DNA of 64,000 bases from Sagittula stellata E-37 (GCF_039724765.1 NZ_CP155733.1:1-64000); one strand, 5' to 3'; shown: positions 7,767 to 17,155, numbered from the stretch's first letter. Notes: generated by a model not told the origin, from the letters alone. Made by a program: numbers and translations.

Positions 7767-9158
7767 ATGACGGACTTGACGTGTGACGTGGCGGTGATCG
7801 GCGCCGGAACGGCGGGGCTTGCGGCAGAGCGCAGCGCCCGCAGGCAGGGTGCGCGGACGCTGCTGATCGATCCGGCCTTCAACGGCACCACCTGCGCGAC
7901 GGTAGGCTGCATGCCTTCGAAACTGCTGATCGCGGCGGCCCGCGCGGCGCACCGGGCGCGCAACGCCGGGCTGTTCGGCGTGCACACGGAGGGCGTCCGG
8001 GTCGACGGGCCGGCGGTCATGGCACGGCTGCGCGCCGAGCGGGACCGCTTTGCCGCCTCGGTGCGCGATGGCTTCGACGACCTGCCCGAGGGCACGCGGG
8101 TGAAGGCACGGGCGCGCTTCACCGGCCCCGCCACGCTGGAACTGGACGACGGACGCCGGGTGGAGGCCCGCGCGGTGGTGATCGCCACCGGCTCCTCCCC
8201 CATGGTTCCCGAACCTTATCAGGCGCTTGGCGACGCGGTGCTGACCAACGAGACGGTTTTCGAGCTGCCCGACCTGCCGCGCCGGCTGGCGGTGATCGGC
8301 GGCGGCGTGATCGGGCTGGAACTGGCGCAGGCCATGGCCCGGCTGGGGGTCGCCGTGGCGCTTTTCGACATGGAGGAGCGGCTGGCCGGCGTGCGCGACG
8401 ACGCGGTGCACGCCGCGCTGAAGGACGCCATGGCCAGCGAGATGGACCTGCACCTTGGCGTGACGCCGGAGCCCCGGGCCGAGGACGGTGGGGTGCGCAT
8501 CGACTGGGACGGAAAGTCGGCCTGGTTCGAGCGGGTGCTGGTCGCCACCGGGCGGCCGCCGAACGTGAAAGGCCTGGACCTGGAGGCCGCGGGGCTGGAG
8601 CTCCACGATCACGGAATGCCGCAAGTGGATGAAAGCACGCTACAATGTGGCGATGCTCCGATTTTTATGGCGGGTGACGTGAACGGTCTGCGCCCGGTGC
8701 TGCACGAGGCCTCGGACGAGGGCGCGATCGCCGGGCGCAACGCGGTGGCCTTTCCCGGCACGCAACGCTCGGCGCGCAAGGTGGCCTTCACCATTACCTA
8801 CACGGAGCCGCCGCTGGTCTCGGTGGGCGACGCCCCGGGCGAGATCGTCGGCCAAGCCGATTACACCAATCAGGGGCGCGCCAGCGTGGACGGGGAAAAC
8901 ACAGGTCTTGCAAAGCTTTACGCGGACCGGGAGGGGCGGATTTGCGGCGCGGACCTGTTCTGTCCCGGCGCCGATCACCTGGGCCATCTGCTGGCCTGGT
9001 CGATGGCCACCGGCGCCACGGCGGGCGACCTGCTGGACCAGCCCTTCTACCATCCGACGCTGGAGGAAGGTCTGAGATCCGCTCTGCGCGACATCTGCAA
9101 GGCGGTGCCCCTGCCCTCGCCCGCCGACCGTGATCCGGGCAATCCGCCCGGGGTATGA
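7767..9158 (+). CDS. Pyridine nucleotide-disulfide oxidoreductase (dihydrolipoyl dehydrogenase-like)
   Basis: A 463-residue class I flavoprotein disulfide reductase. The FAD-binding GAGTAGLAAE is near residue 11, the redox-active disulfide CATVGC near 46, the NAD-binding GGGVIGLELAQ near 177 and the FAD motif APIFMAGDVNG near 295. The C-terminal HPTLEEGL near 430 replaces the usual HPTxSE. The family normally reoxidises dihydrolipoamide in 2-oxoacid dehydrogenase complexes or reduces small disulfides. No E1/E2 components, lipoate or mercury genes lie nearby, so the partner is unknown. The gene follows the epimerase by 127 bp and precedes the partition region. It looks intact; the physiological substrate cannot be set. 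Confidence 0.85.
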   Translation: MTDLTCDVAVIGAGTAGLAAERSARRQGARTLLIDPAFNGTTCATVGCMPSKLLIAAARAAHRARNAGLFGVHTEGVRVDGPAVMARLRAERDRFAASVRDGFDDLPEGTRVKARARFTGPATLELDDGRRVEARAVVIATGSSPMVPEPYQALGDAVLTNETVFELPDLPRRLAVIGGGVIGLELAQAMARLGVAVALFDMEERLAGVRDDAVHAALKDAMASEMDLHLGVTPEPRAEDGGVRIDWDGKSAWFERVLVATGRPPNVKGLDLEAAGLELHDHGMPQVDESTLQCGDAPIFMAGDVNGLRPVLHEASDEGAIAGRNAVAFPGTQRSARKVAFTITYTEPPLVSVGDAPGEIVGQADYTNQGRASVDGENTGLAKLYADREGRICGADLFCPGADHLGHLLAWSMATGATAGDLLDQPFYHPTLEEGLRSALRDICKAVPLPSPADRDPGNPPGV

Positions 9159-9822
9159 CGGCGCCGGGCAGTCATTAATCGGGGCCCATGAAGCCCGGGA
9201 TTACCGCTTTAATGCGGCCCGCGGCGCAGGATCCGGGTGCACCCCTGCCCCGGCTTAAGGCCTGCACATTGATAAACGTTTTTCGCAGCTTGAGATGGGG
9301 CTTCGGTCGTTATGAGGCTTTCCGACGCGCCGTTAACCTTTGATCCGGTGTAAGGCGCATGACAATGCGTTGGAGAGATTAAGAGGCTGCTCGCTCAGGT
9401 AGGGTAGGGTACCCTACCGTATTATAGCCGCGCTCAAATACCTGATTGGATCGGCTTCTCAAGCGCCAGCCCACGCCGTCCGCCCACTGCTGTCTTCCAA
9501 CAATGCGGGGCAGGGGAGGGGTGAACTACCATGCGATACCTGCTGGTTCCTTCTCTTGTCGGGCGCCCCGGTCACATCTGGATACCATTAGATACCAGAG
9601 GGTTTCTCATGATACTAAACTCTATGGTATAGTGGGGTAGGAAGTGATACTTTTGGGTATATAAAGGTTCCCCTTAGTAGGGTAGCCTAACCTATGCTAG
9701 AATGATCAAATGGCCCGGAGAGGGCGCCCGTGGAAACGCGGATATTAGAGGCCCGCCAAGGCGGGAGAGCAGCAACACCGGGTCCGCGCGTATGCGGCCC
9801 GACACATGACAGGAAACCACCC
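9159..9822. other. Partition-region upstream sequence with repeats
   Basis: 664 bp without a gene, upstream of parA. It holds the palindrome at 9403-9418, a second GTAGGGTA-like patch near 9677-9700 (GTAGGGTAGCCTAACC), and repeated GATACC/GATAC words around 9535-9650. This arrangement fits a centromere or operator region for the parA operon. That role is inferred from position and repeats only. Confidence 0.45.
9403..9418. promoter_or_regulatory. 16-bp perfect palindrome, candidate parS or operator
   Basis: GGTAGGGTACCCTACC is a perfect 16-bp inverted repeat, about 400 bp upstream of parA. A related half site, GTAGGGTA, recurs near 9677. Palindromes next to parA commonly bind the partner protein. 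Binding here is not demonstrated. Confidence 0.5.
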
Positions 9823-10518
9823 ATGCCGGTGATTGCATTCGCCAATTCCAAGGGCGGCAGCGGGAAGACGACTAGCGCGCTTCTCTTGGCTCAAGCCCTT
9901 GCCGCCCATCGTCCGACAACCCTGATCGACGCTGACCCCAGGCACCCGATCACCACTTGGGCCGAGAAACCCGGCCGCCCCGACACGCTGAGCGTCGTCA
10001 CCAACGAGAGCGAGAAGACCATCCTCGACGAGATCGAGGAGGCCGCCGCCCGCGACCCCTTTGTCATCATCGATCTCGAAGGCACCGCCTCGCGCCTGAT
10101 GAGCTATGCGATCTCGCAGTCGGATCTCGTGATCATCCCGATGAAGGAGCAGCAGCAAGACGCTTTGGCTGCGCTCGACGTGATCCAGGAGATCCACCGC
10201 GATATGAAGGCGACGCGGCGCAAAATCCCCTACTCTGTGCTGTTCACCCAAAGCCGAGCGGCTGTGAAGTCACGCACCGCACGGCACATCGCGACGCAGT
10301 TCCGCGGCAATACCCATATCGACTGCTTCGAGACCGAGATCCATGACCGTGACGCCTTCGCGGCGATGTTCTCAATGGGCGGTACGGTGGCCGGCATGTC
10401 GCCGAAGTTCGTCAACGGGCTCGACAAGGCCACAGAGAACATCGAGGCTTTCCGTGCGGAAGTCATCGCACGGCTGCGTTCCATCCGCGAAGCGGCCGAA
10501 AAGGGCAGGGCGGCATGA
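9823..10518 (+). CDS. parA: ParA-family partition ATPase
   Basis: A 231-residue ATPase of the small ParA/VirC1 type. The deviant Walker A motif KGGSGKTT is near residue 11, and FVIIDLEGTASRL near 80 is the Walker B region. There is no N-terminal helix-turn-helix, as in type Ib ParA proteins. The ATG at 9823 is chosen because the ATPase fold starts at MPVIAFANSKGG; the frame is open further upstream, but without family-like sequence. The protein would position plasmid copies on the nucleoid together with a centromere-binding partner. The next gene overlaps its stop in an ATGA (10515-10518), so the two are translationally coupled. Repeats upstream may be the autoregulated operator. Confidence 0.9.
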   Translation: MPVIAFANSKGGSGKTTSALLLAQALAAHRPTTLIDADPRHPITTWAEKPGRPDTLSVVTNESEKTILDEIEEAAARDPFVIIDLEGTASRLMSYAISQSDLVIIPMKEQQQDALAALDVIQEIHRDMKATRRKIPYSVLFTQSRAAVKSRTARHIATQFRGNTHIDCFETEIHDRDAFAAMFSMGGTVAGMSPKFVNGLDKATENIEAFRAEVIARLRSIREAAEKGRAA

Positions 10519-10955
10519 CCAGCGGAACAACGGAAGGTACCCGCGAGGCGCTGGCGATGCCCAGCTTCGACGATCTGGACGATTTCACGCCCCGCGGCGG
10601 GAGCCGAAAAAGTCAGGAAAGCCGCGAGGCCACCGGACAGGCGGAATTGCAGAATCCGGCAGGGCAGGGGAGCGCGATAACGGAAACCGCCGCGGGTGAG
10701 GCTCTGCGTCAGAAATCTCGCAGGGCGGATGCCACAGCCGAGGTGCGTCACGTACCCTCCGCCGCTGAAACGCGTAGGGCGATCGACGCGGTATCGCGTT
10801 TCCCGTCACGCGAGGCCGCGACCGACGGGCAGCTAAACCTGAAGGGGCCTCGCCACGTGCTCGATCGGTTCCGAGCGATGTGCAAAGCGGACCGCCGCGC
10901 CTACTATGACATGCTAGAAATCCTGATGGATAGTTTTGAGGGCAAGTCAGGCTGA
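10515..10955 (+). CDS. Putative ParB-like partner (ribbon-type centromere-binding protein)
   Basis: A 146-residue protein coupled to parA by a four-base overlap. The first about 100 residues are polar, low in hydrophobics and probably disordered (SFDDLDDFTPRGGSRKSQ). The last 40 contain NLKGPRHVLDRFRAMCKADR and MLEILMDSF, which fit a ribbon-helix-helix dimer domain. Small partners of type Ib ParA proteins often have this build, with a flexible tail that stimulates the ATPase and a ribbon domain that binds parS. The C-terminal module resembles that of the regulator at 5968-6387. No standard ParB nuclease/HTH domain is present. Role is inferred from context. Confidence 0.75.
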   Translation: MTSGTTEGTREALAMPSFDDLDDFTPRGGSRKSQESREATGQAELQNPAGQGSAITETAAGEALRQKSRRADATAEVRHVPSAAETRRAIDAVSRFPSREAATDGQLNLKGPRHVLDRFRAMCKADRRAYYDMLEILMDSFEGKSG

Positions 10956-10957
10956 GA

Positions 10958-10981
10958 ACTCGCCGACGCCAGCCCGCGAGT
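10958..10981. terminator. Possible hairpin between convergent genes
   Basis: ACTCGC (10958-10963) pairs with GCGAGT (10976-10981) around a 12-base loop directly after the parA partner. The downstream gene is convergent, so a terminator is expected here. There is no clear U-tract, so this is weak. Confidence 0.3.
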
Positions 10982-11044
10982 CTTGAGAGGTAAAAGCGGA
11001 CATAATGGTATTGGTCCCTCGGCAGACCCCGCCGGGGCGCCCCG

Positions 11045-13237
11045 TTACGTTCCGTAGTAGCTGGAATTTCGGTAGGCGTATGAACCATAGCTGTCCGCGT
11101 AGCCGTAGCGCTCCATACCTTTTGGATCGATCTTAGTAAGGATAAGCCCGGTAACGGGGACGTTTACCGTGTCCAGCATTTGAAGGCCTTCGCGCACTTG
11201 CTTGCGGCTCGTACTGTCCCATGCGACGGCATAGAGCGTCGCATCCACCTGCTGGCCGACGATCCGGGCGTCTGCGGCGACCAAGACGGGCGGCGTATCC
11301 AAGATCACGAAGTCATAATGTTTGCGCAGCTCTTGGAGGAAGGAGGAAAACGCTTCTGAAGAGAACGTGTCGGCGGCATTCACCTTGCTGCGTTCGCCCA
11401 GCAGAACATCTGCGCCGAGCCGGCTGTCGTGGAAGATCACCTCATTGAGGGGCTTGCTGCCGGACAGGGCCGTCAGGAGGCCGGCCGTCGACCGCGACAC
11501 GTCGAAATACTGCGATAGTGTCTGGCGGCGGATGTCGCATTCCATCAGCAAGACCCGCTTGCCCAAGCCGACGAGGTTCTGGGCAAGACTGATCGAGTTG
11601 GTGGTCTTGCCTTCTCCTGGAATGGAGGATGTGACCATGATGATCTGCGGCTGCCGGTCGAGGTCGCACATCAGCAGAGAGGTGCGGAGGTTGCGGACGG
11701 CCTCTGCGGTCATCGAGGTTGGGTTCTCGTACAGGTAGGGGATCAGGCTGTTCCGCTGCAATTGCGGCATCACCGGAATCTGACCCAGTACCGGAAGGTT
11801 TGTCACTTCTTCAAGCTCGCTGGACGACCGTACGTGTCGTGTCGTGAACTGCCTGACGAACAGGAAGGCGGCGCCCAGGCAGAAACCGATGAGGCCGCCC
11901 AGCAGAACAATCCGGCCTTTCAGCGGCTCGGTGTAGACTCCGGGTGTGGCTGCGGACAGAATGCGGCTGTCCGCCTGCTGCATTCCACGCTGTACGGAGG
12001 TCTCCTTGAGACGGGTCAAGAAGGTTTCGTAAAGGGTGCGGGAGGCTTGGATGTCGCGTTCGGCCTGCTGCACCTCCTGAAGGCTAACGGTCTGCGTGTC
12101 GAGCGTCTCTTCAAGGTCCGCGATGCCATTCTGGAGCGTCTGTTCTTGGGTCTCCAATCGTAGCAGTTGCTGACGCGCATCGCTCAGCCGCTCGGCGACA
12201 CGTTCCTCCAGAAGACCCTGCGCGCCGTTATCTCCATTGACCACCTGTCGTGCGAGGCGCTGGATGACCGGATCATCGGAGGAAAGCCATTCGCGGGCCT
12301 GCTCTATCTCCGGCAGAAGTCGGATGCGAGCTATATCGGAAATCAGTGCCTCGGTTTCCTGCGAGCGATTGCGGGCGGTGATCAGTTTCGAACGGAGATC
12401 CTGCACCTGTACATTGAGTGCGAACAACCCTTCCGGAGAAGACACTGTGGAGACGCTGCGAAGCGCTTTGAGCTCGCTTTCTTTTGCATCGAGTTCCTGC
12501 TCAAGCTCGACGAGGCGCTGCGAGAGCCATGTAGTCGCATTTTCCGTCGCTTGGTATTTGACCTCGATCTGGTCGCGTATGTAGAGTTCGGCCAGCGTAT
12601 TTGCCATTTGCTGCGACTTCCTTCGGTCGGTCGTCGTCACCGAAATGTTCATGACGTAAGTGTAGCGCAGGCTGTTCGGGTTTATGACGCTCCGAACCGA
12701 TGACACGACGGAATCGAAGCGGTTGGAGGGGCTCTGGGCGGACACGGCACCGGGCGTTGCCGACGCTTCGGGTGCCTCGTGTCCTGGGATCACGGTTGCA
12801 AGGAAATCCCTGAATTTGAGGGTGATGCGGCGCAGAGAAAATCGCGGCGGGGGGCGGAGGGCGGAATTGAATTCCGGATCATTCATTAGATCCAGTTCAT
12901 TGACAAGCTTGCCGATAAGGGATCTCGAACGGATGACTTCGAGCTGGGTATTGATGGACGTGGTGTCCTTTGATACTCCAGAAACTACGCTTTCAATGTC
13001 TACGACCTGTTCGCCTTGGGTGTTCAGGACAAGGCTGGCCGTTGCCCGGTACTTGGGAACAGCCACGAAAAAGGCACTGTAAAATCCGATGCCTCCGCAG
13101 ACGGCGATGGCCATCAAAAGTAGCAACTTGCCGCGCCACAGCACGCCGACCAACTTCGAAATATCGATGGCTTCGTCTTCACTGTTAAGCATGGAATACA
13201 TGGTGCGGCTGGGCTGCTGGGCATCAAGATGCTTCAT
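11045..13237 (-). CDS. Wzc/ExoP-type polysaccharide co-polymerase and tyrosine autokinase
   Basis: A 730-residue inner-membrane protein. Residues about 20-125 are a Wzz domain with the first membrane helix (LLLLMAIAVCGGIGFYSAFF). A long coiled-coil periplasmic region spans about 210-410, and a second helix (IVLLGGLIGFCLGAAFLFV) follows near 440. The cytoplasmic kinase has Walker A SSIPGEGKTT near 540, the A' motif LLMECDIRR and Walker B FVILDTPPVLV. The C-terminal 25 residues hold seven tyrosines, the autophosphorylated cluster of bacterial tyrosine kinases. The start is supported by GGAG five bases upstream. It would set chain length and control export of the Wzy-made polymer. It is transcribed divergently from the glycosyltransferase operon. 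No phosphatase or Wza lies beside it. Confidence 0.92.
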   Translation of the reverse strand: MKHLDAQQPSRTMYSMLNSEDEAIDISKLVGVLWRGKLLLLMAIAVCGGIGFYSAFFVAVPKYRATASLVLNTQGEQVVDIESVVSGVSKDTTSINTQLEVIRSRSLIGKLVNELDLMNDPEFNSALRPPPRFSLRRITLKFRDFLATVIPGHEAPEASATPGAVSAQSPSNRFDSVVSSVRSVINPNSLRYTYVMNISVTTTDRRKSQQMANTLAELYIRDQIEVKYQATENATTWLSQRLVELEQELDAKESELKALRSVSTVSSPEGLFALNVQVQDLRSKLITARNRSQETEALISDIARIRLLPEIEQAREWLSSDDPVIQRLARQVVNGDNGAQGLLEERVAERLSDARQQLLRLETQEQTLQNGIADLEETLDTQTVSLQEVQQAERDIQASRTLYETFLTRLKETSVQRGMQQADSRILSAATPGVYTEPLKGRIVLLGGLIGFCLGAAFLFVRQFTTRHVRSSSELEEVTNLPVLGQIPVMPQLQRNSLIPYLYENPTSMTAEAVRNLRTSLLMCDLDRQPQIIMVTSSIPGEGKTTNSISLAQNLVGLGKRVLLMECDIRRQTLSQYFDVSRSTAGLLTALSGSKPLNEVIFHDSRLGADVLLGERSKVNAADTFSSEAFSSFLQELRKHYDFVILDTPPVLVAADARIVGQQVDATLYAVAWDSTSRKQVREGLQMLDTVNVPVTGLILTKIDPKGMERYGYADSYGSYAYRNSSYYGT

Positions 13238-13707
13238 CGGTTCTCCTGATCACTGGCAGCTCCCATATGTAGGATTCCGGGCTGCTTAACAATCGAAAAA
13301 CCTGATTGGTACTATGGTCCGAGCGGGGGTTCGCGTATGTGCTTTTCGCGCTTGCAGAAACCTGTTATCCTTGCGCCTAATGACGGAAAAAGACAGCCGA
13401 CACGAGTTCTCACGGCATTCAGAGGTAGGCTCGGGAGTGCGCGATTGTCCAACGATATGCAGCCCGGATGGTTGCCCTCCAGCCCAATGGGCGCCGAACT
13501 TCAGGGAGACCACGCGCCCATCATACCAATATTGCATTGATGCCGATAGACTCAGTCTTTTCCGGATGTCCGCGTCTGGAAGTCCGCCAGACAGCGGGGC
13601 GTCAGGTCTGAAAACCGCAAGCGCAGGAAAACTCGGGATGGACAACCATGTTTATGTTCGAATGGAGTGTAGTCATGGCCTGTACCTGTTAATGAGAAAG
13701 ACCTTTT
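13238..13707. promoter_or_regulatory. Divergent intergenic region (about 470 bp)
   Basis: This gap separates the minus-strand wzc-like gene from the plus-strand glycosyltransferase operon, so promoters for both must lie here. Open frames exist on both strands but lack ribosome-binding sites and family features. No operator could be named by eye. Confidence 0.45.
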
Positions 13708-14970
13708 GTGATACTATGCCTTGATGTGACCTCTATCGGTGCGCCGCGCTCACGTTGGACGGGAGTTGCGAGGACGTCTTGGGAACTCTCGCGGGAGCTT
13801 GGCCGCCAGAAGGACATTGAGCTGCGGTTTTCCGCGGTTGGAGCCATCCATGCCGAAGTTATGGCGCGCGGCCATCTCGAGGCTGCCGGGCTTTCTGATC
13901 GCATAATTTCGCCGCGCGGCAATGCGCTGGCCCGTCGGCTTTCGGGGATGTCGCTTACGGGTCATGGCACGGTCCGACGGGCCACTGCACTTTCCATGAG
14001 TGCTTGGAGCCGGGTGAGGACGCCGCTGGACCGGAAACATCTGCGCACTCTTGATGCGTATTTTTCATTCTACGCGGGCATCCCGAATTCGGTGCACGCT
14101 GCGAAGGTGCCGAACGGGATATACATCCACGATCTTATTCCTTTCCTGTATCCCCAGCATGTCAGTGATCAGCAAAGGCGCGTGCTGGCGCGAATCCTGC
14201 GCTCGATTCGGCCCGGGAGTCTCGTCGTCGTGAATTCCCTGTGTACGAAACGTGACGTGGCCACGCGTCTTGGGCTGAACCTTGGAGACATCGTAGTCGT
14301 GCCGCTGGCGGCAGACACCGCTACGTTCCATCCGGTGACAGATGCCGCGCGCATCGCTGGAGCAAAGGCGCAGTACGGCCTGCCGGACGGCAGATATACT
14401 CTGACCTTGCATTCTGCCGCGCCACACAAGAACATGCCTCGGTTGTTGCGGTCCCATGCCGCCTATCGTGCGCAACGTGGCCCCGAGGCGGTGCCGCTGG
14501 TTATCGCCGGCGGTAAGGGCGACCCCAAGGCGGATATACTGGCCTCTGGCAAGGTGTCGCCCAAGGACCTCGAAGGCGTCGTCTTTGCGGGGTTCGTGGA
14601 CGACGATGATTTGGCGCCACTATACTCTGGGGCCGAAGCGTTCTTTTTTCCCTCGCTTTACGAAGGGTTCGGGCTACCCGTGCTCGAGGCGCTACTATGC
14701 GGAGTACCAGCATTCGTGGCTGACGCTGCCAGCCTGCCCGAAGTCATGGCGCCCCTCCCGCAAGCGTTGCGAGGCCCAGACCGGCTGCTCGATCCGGAGG
14801 ACGATTCGGCCTGGACTGCAGCCTTCTTGCGGGCAGAGCAGGCCGCGCACCTGACACCCCGGGACATCGCGCCGCTTCACGAGACTTTTTCTTGGTCCCG
14901 GTCGGGGCAGGCCCTCACGGATGCGATCCGGGCACATGTTCACAAATACGAAGGCACGGCGTCACGGTGA
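13708..14970 (+). CDS. Glycosyltransferase family 4
   Basis: A 420-residue GT-B fold transferase. The C-terminal half shows HSAAPHKNMPRLL near residue 235 and LYEGFGLPVLEA near 318, the E-x7-E motif of retaining GT4 enzymes. It would add a sugar from a nucleotide donor to the growing lipid-linked oligosaccharide at the cytoplasmic face. The start is GTG at 13708, with a weak GAGAAAG upstream. It leads an operon of overlapping genes running to about 20869. Its stop overlaps the next start (GTGA at 14967-14970). Donor and acceptor are unknown. Confidence 0.88.
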   Translation: MILCLDVTSIGAPRSRWTGVARTSWELSRELGRQKDIELRFSAVGAIHAEVMARGHLEAAGLSDRIISPRGNALARRLSGMSLTGHGTVRRATALSMSAWSRVRTPLDRKHLRTLDAYFSFYAGIPNSVHAAKVPNGIYIHDLIPFLYPQHVSDQQRRVLARILRSIRPGSLVVVNSLCTKRDVATRLGLNLGDIVVVPLAADTATFHPVTDAARIAGAKAQYGLPDGRYTLTLHSAAPHKNMPRLLRSHAAYRAQRGPEAVPLVIAGGKGDPKADILASGKVSPKDLEGVVFAGFVDDDDLAPLYSGAEAFFFPSLYEGFGLPVLEALLCGVPAFVADAASLPEVMAPLPQALRGPDRLLDPEDDSAWTAAFLRAEQAAHLTPRDIAPLHETFSWSRSGQALTDAIRAHVHKYEGTASR

Positions 14971-16049
14971 AGATCGTCATTCTCTGGTCCAACTATTCCG
15001 GCTACTGGGCGGCCTGCTGGCGCAGGCTGGTGGCTATTCCGGGTGTCGAGCTTTTCGTGCTGGCATTCACCGCGCCAGCGGCCAGCCCCTTCGACACGCA
15101 CCTGCTTGAGGGTATCCCGCACCGTTTGCTGTCCGAGAGCGAACGGCAGGATGCCACCTTGGTGGCGGAGTTGGTGAAGGCGCAGGCCCCCGACGTGATA
15201 CAGATCGTCGGCTGGTTCGTGCCAGCCTACCGCAAGGTCGCCTGGGACCCGGCGTTGGCAGAGGTGCGCAAGGCGATCTCCGTCGACACGCCGTTCCTGT
15301 CGCAAAAGCAGGTGCTGACGAAATACCGCTACGGCGGCTACCTGCGCGAGATCGATGGCGCGGGCGCCACTGGGGAACGCAGCTGGCAGTATCTGCGGCG
15401 GTTAGGGTTCGCAGGCGACCGGCTGAGGCGGCACATGTACGGTGTGGACGAGGAGCTCGCGGCACAGATCCATGCGGCCCGCCGGGAAACGGCAGGGCAG
15501 GGGGCGAAGCAGGCCTTCCTCTTCGTCGGGCGCTACGCGCGGGAGAAGGGGCTCGACGTGCTGGTCGAAGGCTACCGTCAGTACCGCCTGCAAAGTGCCG
15601 CGCCCTGGGATCTGATCTGCTGCGGCCGGGGCCCGGAAGGTGCGTTGTTGCAAAACCAGCCGGGCGTGACCGACATGGGATTTGTGCAACCCTCCGACAT
15701 GGCGGAGCGCTTCCGCTGCGCTGGGGCCTATGTCATCACCTCGCGCTTTGACCCTTGGCCGCTGGCCATCCCCGAGGCGGCGCTAGCGGGCCTGCCAGTC
15801 ATCGCCTCCGACGCCTGCGGTTCGGCGGTCGAGATTGTGCGCCCGCATTACAACGGTTTCATTGTCCCCTCTGGCCAGCCCGCGGAATTCGCCCGTGCCA
15901 TGCTGCACATGGAGAATGCGCCGCTCGACACTTGGGGAGAGCGTGCGCGCGAACATGCCGCCGCCTTCACGGCGACGCTTTGGGCCACACGCTGGCACGA
16001 ATTCCTCTCGGCGCTGGTGGACATGCCGAAGCGGAAGGAGGTGTCATGA
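14967..16049 (+). CDS. Glycosyltransferase family 4
   Basis: A 360-residue protein beginning with GTG at 14967, which overlaps the upstream stop. The frame is open further upstream, but the family-like sequence starts KIVILWSNYSGYW. FLFVGRYAREKGLDVLVEG near residue 180 and DPWPLAIPEAALAGLPV near 260 are the donor-binding half of a GT-B enzyme. The E-x7-E element is less canonical (PLAIPEAALAG). Four-base overlaps on both sides show tight coupling. Specificity is unknown. Confidence 0.85.
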   Translation: MKIVILWSNYSGYWAACWRRLVAIPGVELFVLAFTAPAASPFDTHLLEGIPHRLLSESERQDATLVAELVKAQAPDVIQIVGWFVPAYRKVAWDPALAEVRKAISVDTPFLSQKQVLTKYRYGGYLREIDGAGATGERSWQYLRRLGFAGDRLRRHMYGVDEELAAQIHAARRETAGQGAKQAFLFVGRYAREKGLDVLVEGYRQYRLQSAAPWDLICCGRGPEGALLQNQPGVTDMGFVQPSDMAERFRCAGAYVITSRFDPWPLAIPEAALAGLPVIASDACGSAVEIVRPHYNGFIVPSGQPAEFARAMLHMENAPLDTWGERAREHAAAFTATLWATRWHEFLSALVDMPKRKEVS

Positions 16050-17155
16050 AGCTCGTCACCTACCTGCATGTCTCGCGCTGCCTCGAACCCTGTGGCGGGG
16101 TGGGGCGACACGCCAACAACCTCGTGCGGCGTCTGGCGGGGGAGAAAGGCGTGGAACAGACGCTGCTCTGTTCCACGCAATACGTTGGTGCAGACGGGCT
16201 GATGCCGGGGAACTTTCCACTCTCCGACCTGCCGCGTGCCACGATCCCCATGAACGAGCTGCCGTTTGAACGGGTCATCCGGTTGGCTGGGATGCCCGCG
16301 CTGGATCGCTTCGGGCCGAAAGCCGACTGGTACTATTCGCCGATGGAGACGCCTCTCCCCGTGCGCCGTGGCGTGGCCAGTGCCTGCACGGTGCACGACA
16401 TCGCCGCCTTCGAGACTAATCTGCCCTGGTCGGATACGCCCGGCCACCATCGCATCCGCCGGACGTGGGGGTTTTGGATGCCGAAGGTGCTGCGCCATGT
16501 CGACCGCATCCTGACTGTCTCGCAATACTCCAAGGAGCGGATGGTGACTCTGCTGGGGGCGGACCCTGACCGTATCCACGTGGTCGGCAACGGTGTCGAC
16601 CGGGTGTTCTTTGACCGGGGCGCCGCGCTTGCCGGACAGGCGGAGAAGAGGGATGAGATCGTGGTGCTGGGCGGTTTGCGCTATAAGAAGGGCGCCGATC
16701 ACGTGCTGGAGGTGGCGGCGGAGCTGGCGCGGCGCGGCTCGCCATTGCGGATCGTGGTGATCGGGCAGAACGAGCAGGCCTATGTTGACCGGGCTGGGGC
16801 GCATCCCAACGTGGAGATCTATTACATGCTGCCCGATGCCGAGGTCGTCGAGCGCATGGCCCATGCCCGTGCGGTTATGCTGCTGTCGCTCTACGAGGGG
16901 TTCGGCATTCCGCCGCTCGAAGGCATGGCGCTCGGCACGCCTGCGGTGGTATCGGACATCGCCTCCCTACCCGAGGTGGTGGGCGACGCGGGGCTGGTAG
17001 TCGACCCGGCAAGTACCGGCGAGATCGTCGACCGGCTCGAGGTACTACGCACCGACTCCGCCCTTTATGCCGACTTGGTGGCGAAGGGTCGTGAACACGT
17101 GAAGGCCTACAGCTGGGAGGCCTGTTTCGCCCGCCTGCTGGAGGTGCTGCGATGA
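16046..17155 (+). CDS. Glycosyltransferase family 4
   Basis: A 369-residue transferase. The ATG at 16046 overlaps the previous stop as ATGA and is preceded by AAGGAGG. GGVGRHANNLVRRL near residue 17 is the N-terminal glycine loop, VVLGGLRYKKGADHVLE near 210 the start of the donor domain, and LYEGFGIPPLEG near 288 the E-x7-E motif. This resembles mannosyl- and rhamnosyl-transferases of exopolysaccharide loci, but the donor cannot be fixed. It is coupled at both ends within the operon. Confidence 0.9.
   Translation: MKLVTYLHVSRCLEPCGGVGRHANNLVRRLAGEKGVEQTLLCSTQYVGADGLMPGNFPLSDLPRATIPMNELPFERVIRLAGMPALDRFGPKADWYYSPMETPLPVRRGVASACTVHDIAAFETNLPWSDTPGHHRIRRTWGFWMPKVLRHVDRILTVSQYSKERMVTLLGADPDRIHVVGNGVDRVFFDRGAALAGQAEKRDEIVVLGGLRYKKGADHVLEVAAELARRGSPLRIVVIGQNEQAYVDRAGAHPNVEIYYMLPDAEVVERMAHARAVMLLSLYEGFGIPPLEGMALGTPAVVSDIASLPEVVGDAGLVVDPASTGEIVDRLEVLRTDSALYADLVAKGREHVKAYSWEACFARLLEVLR

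Noticed and set aside
13286..13724. Two overlapping frames (minus 119 aa, plus 136 aa) between the wzc-like gene and the first GT4
   Set aside because: Neither has a ribosome-binding site, domain or convincing codon pattern. The region is better explained as a divergent promoter.
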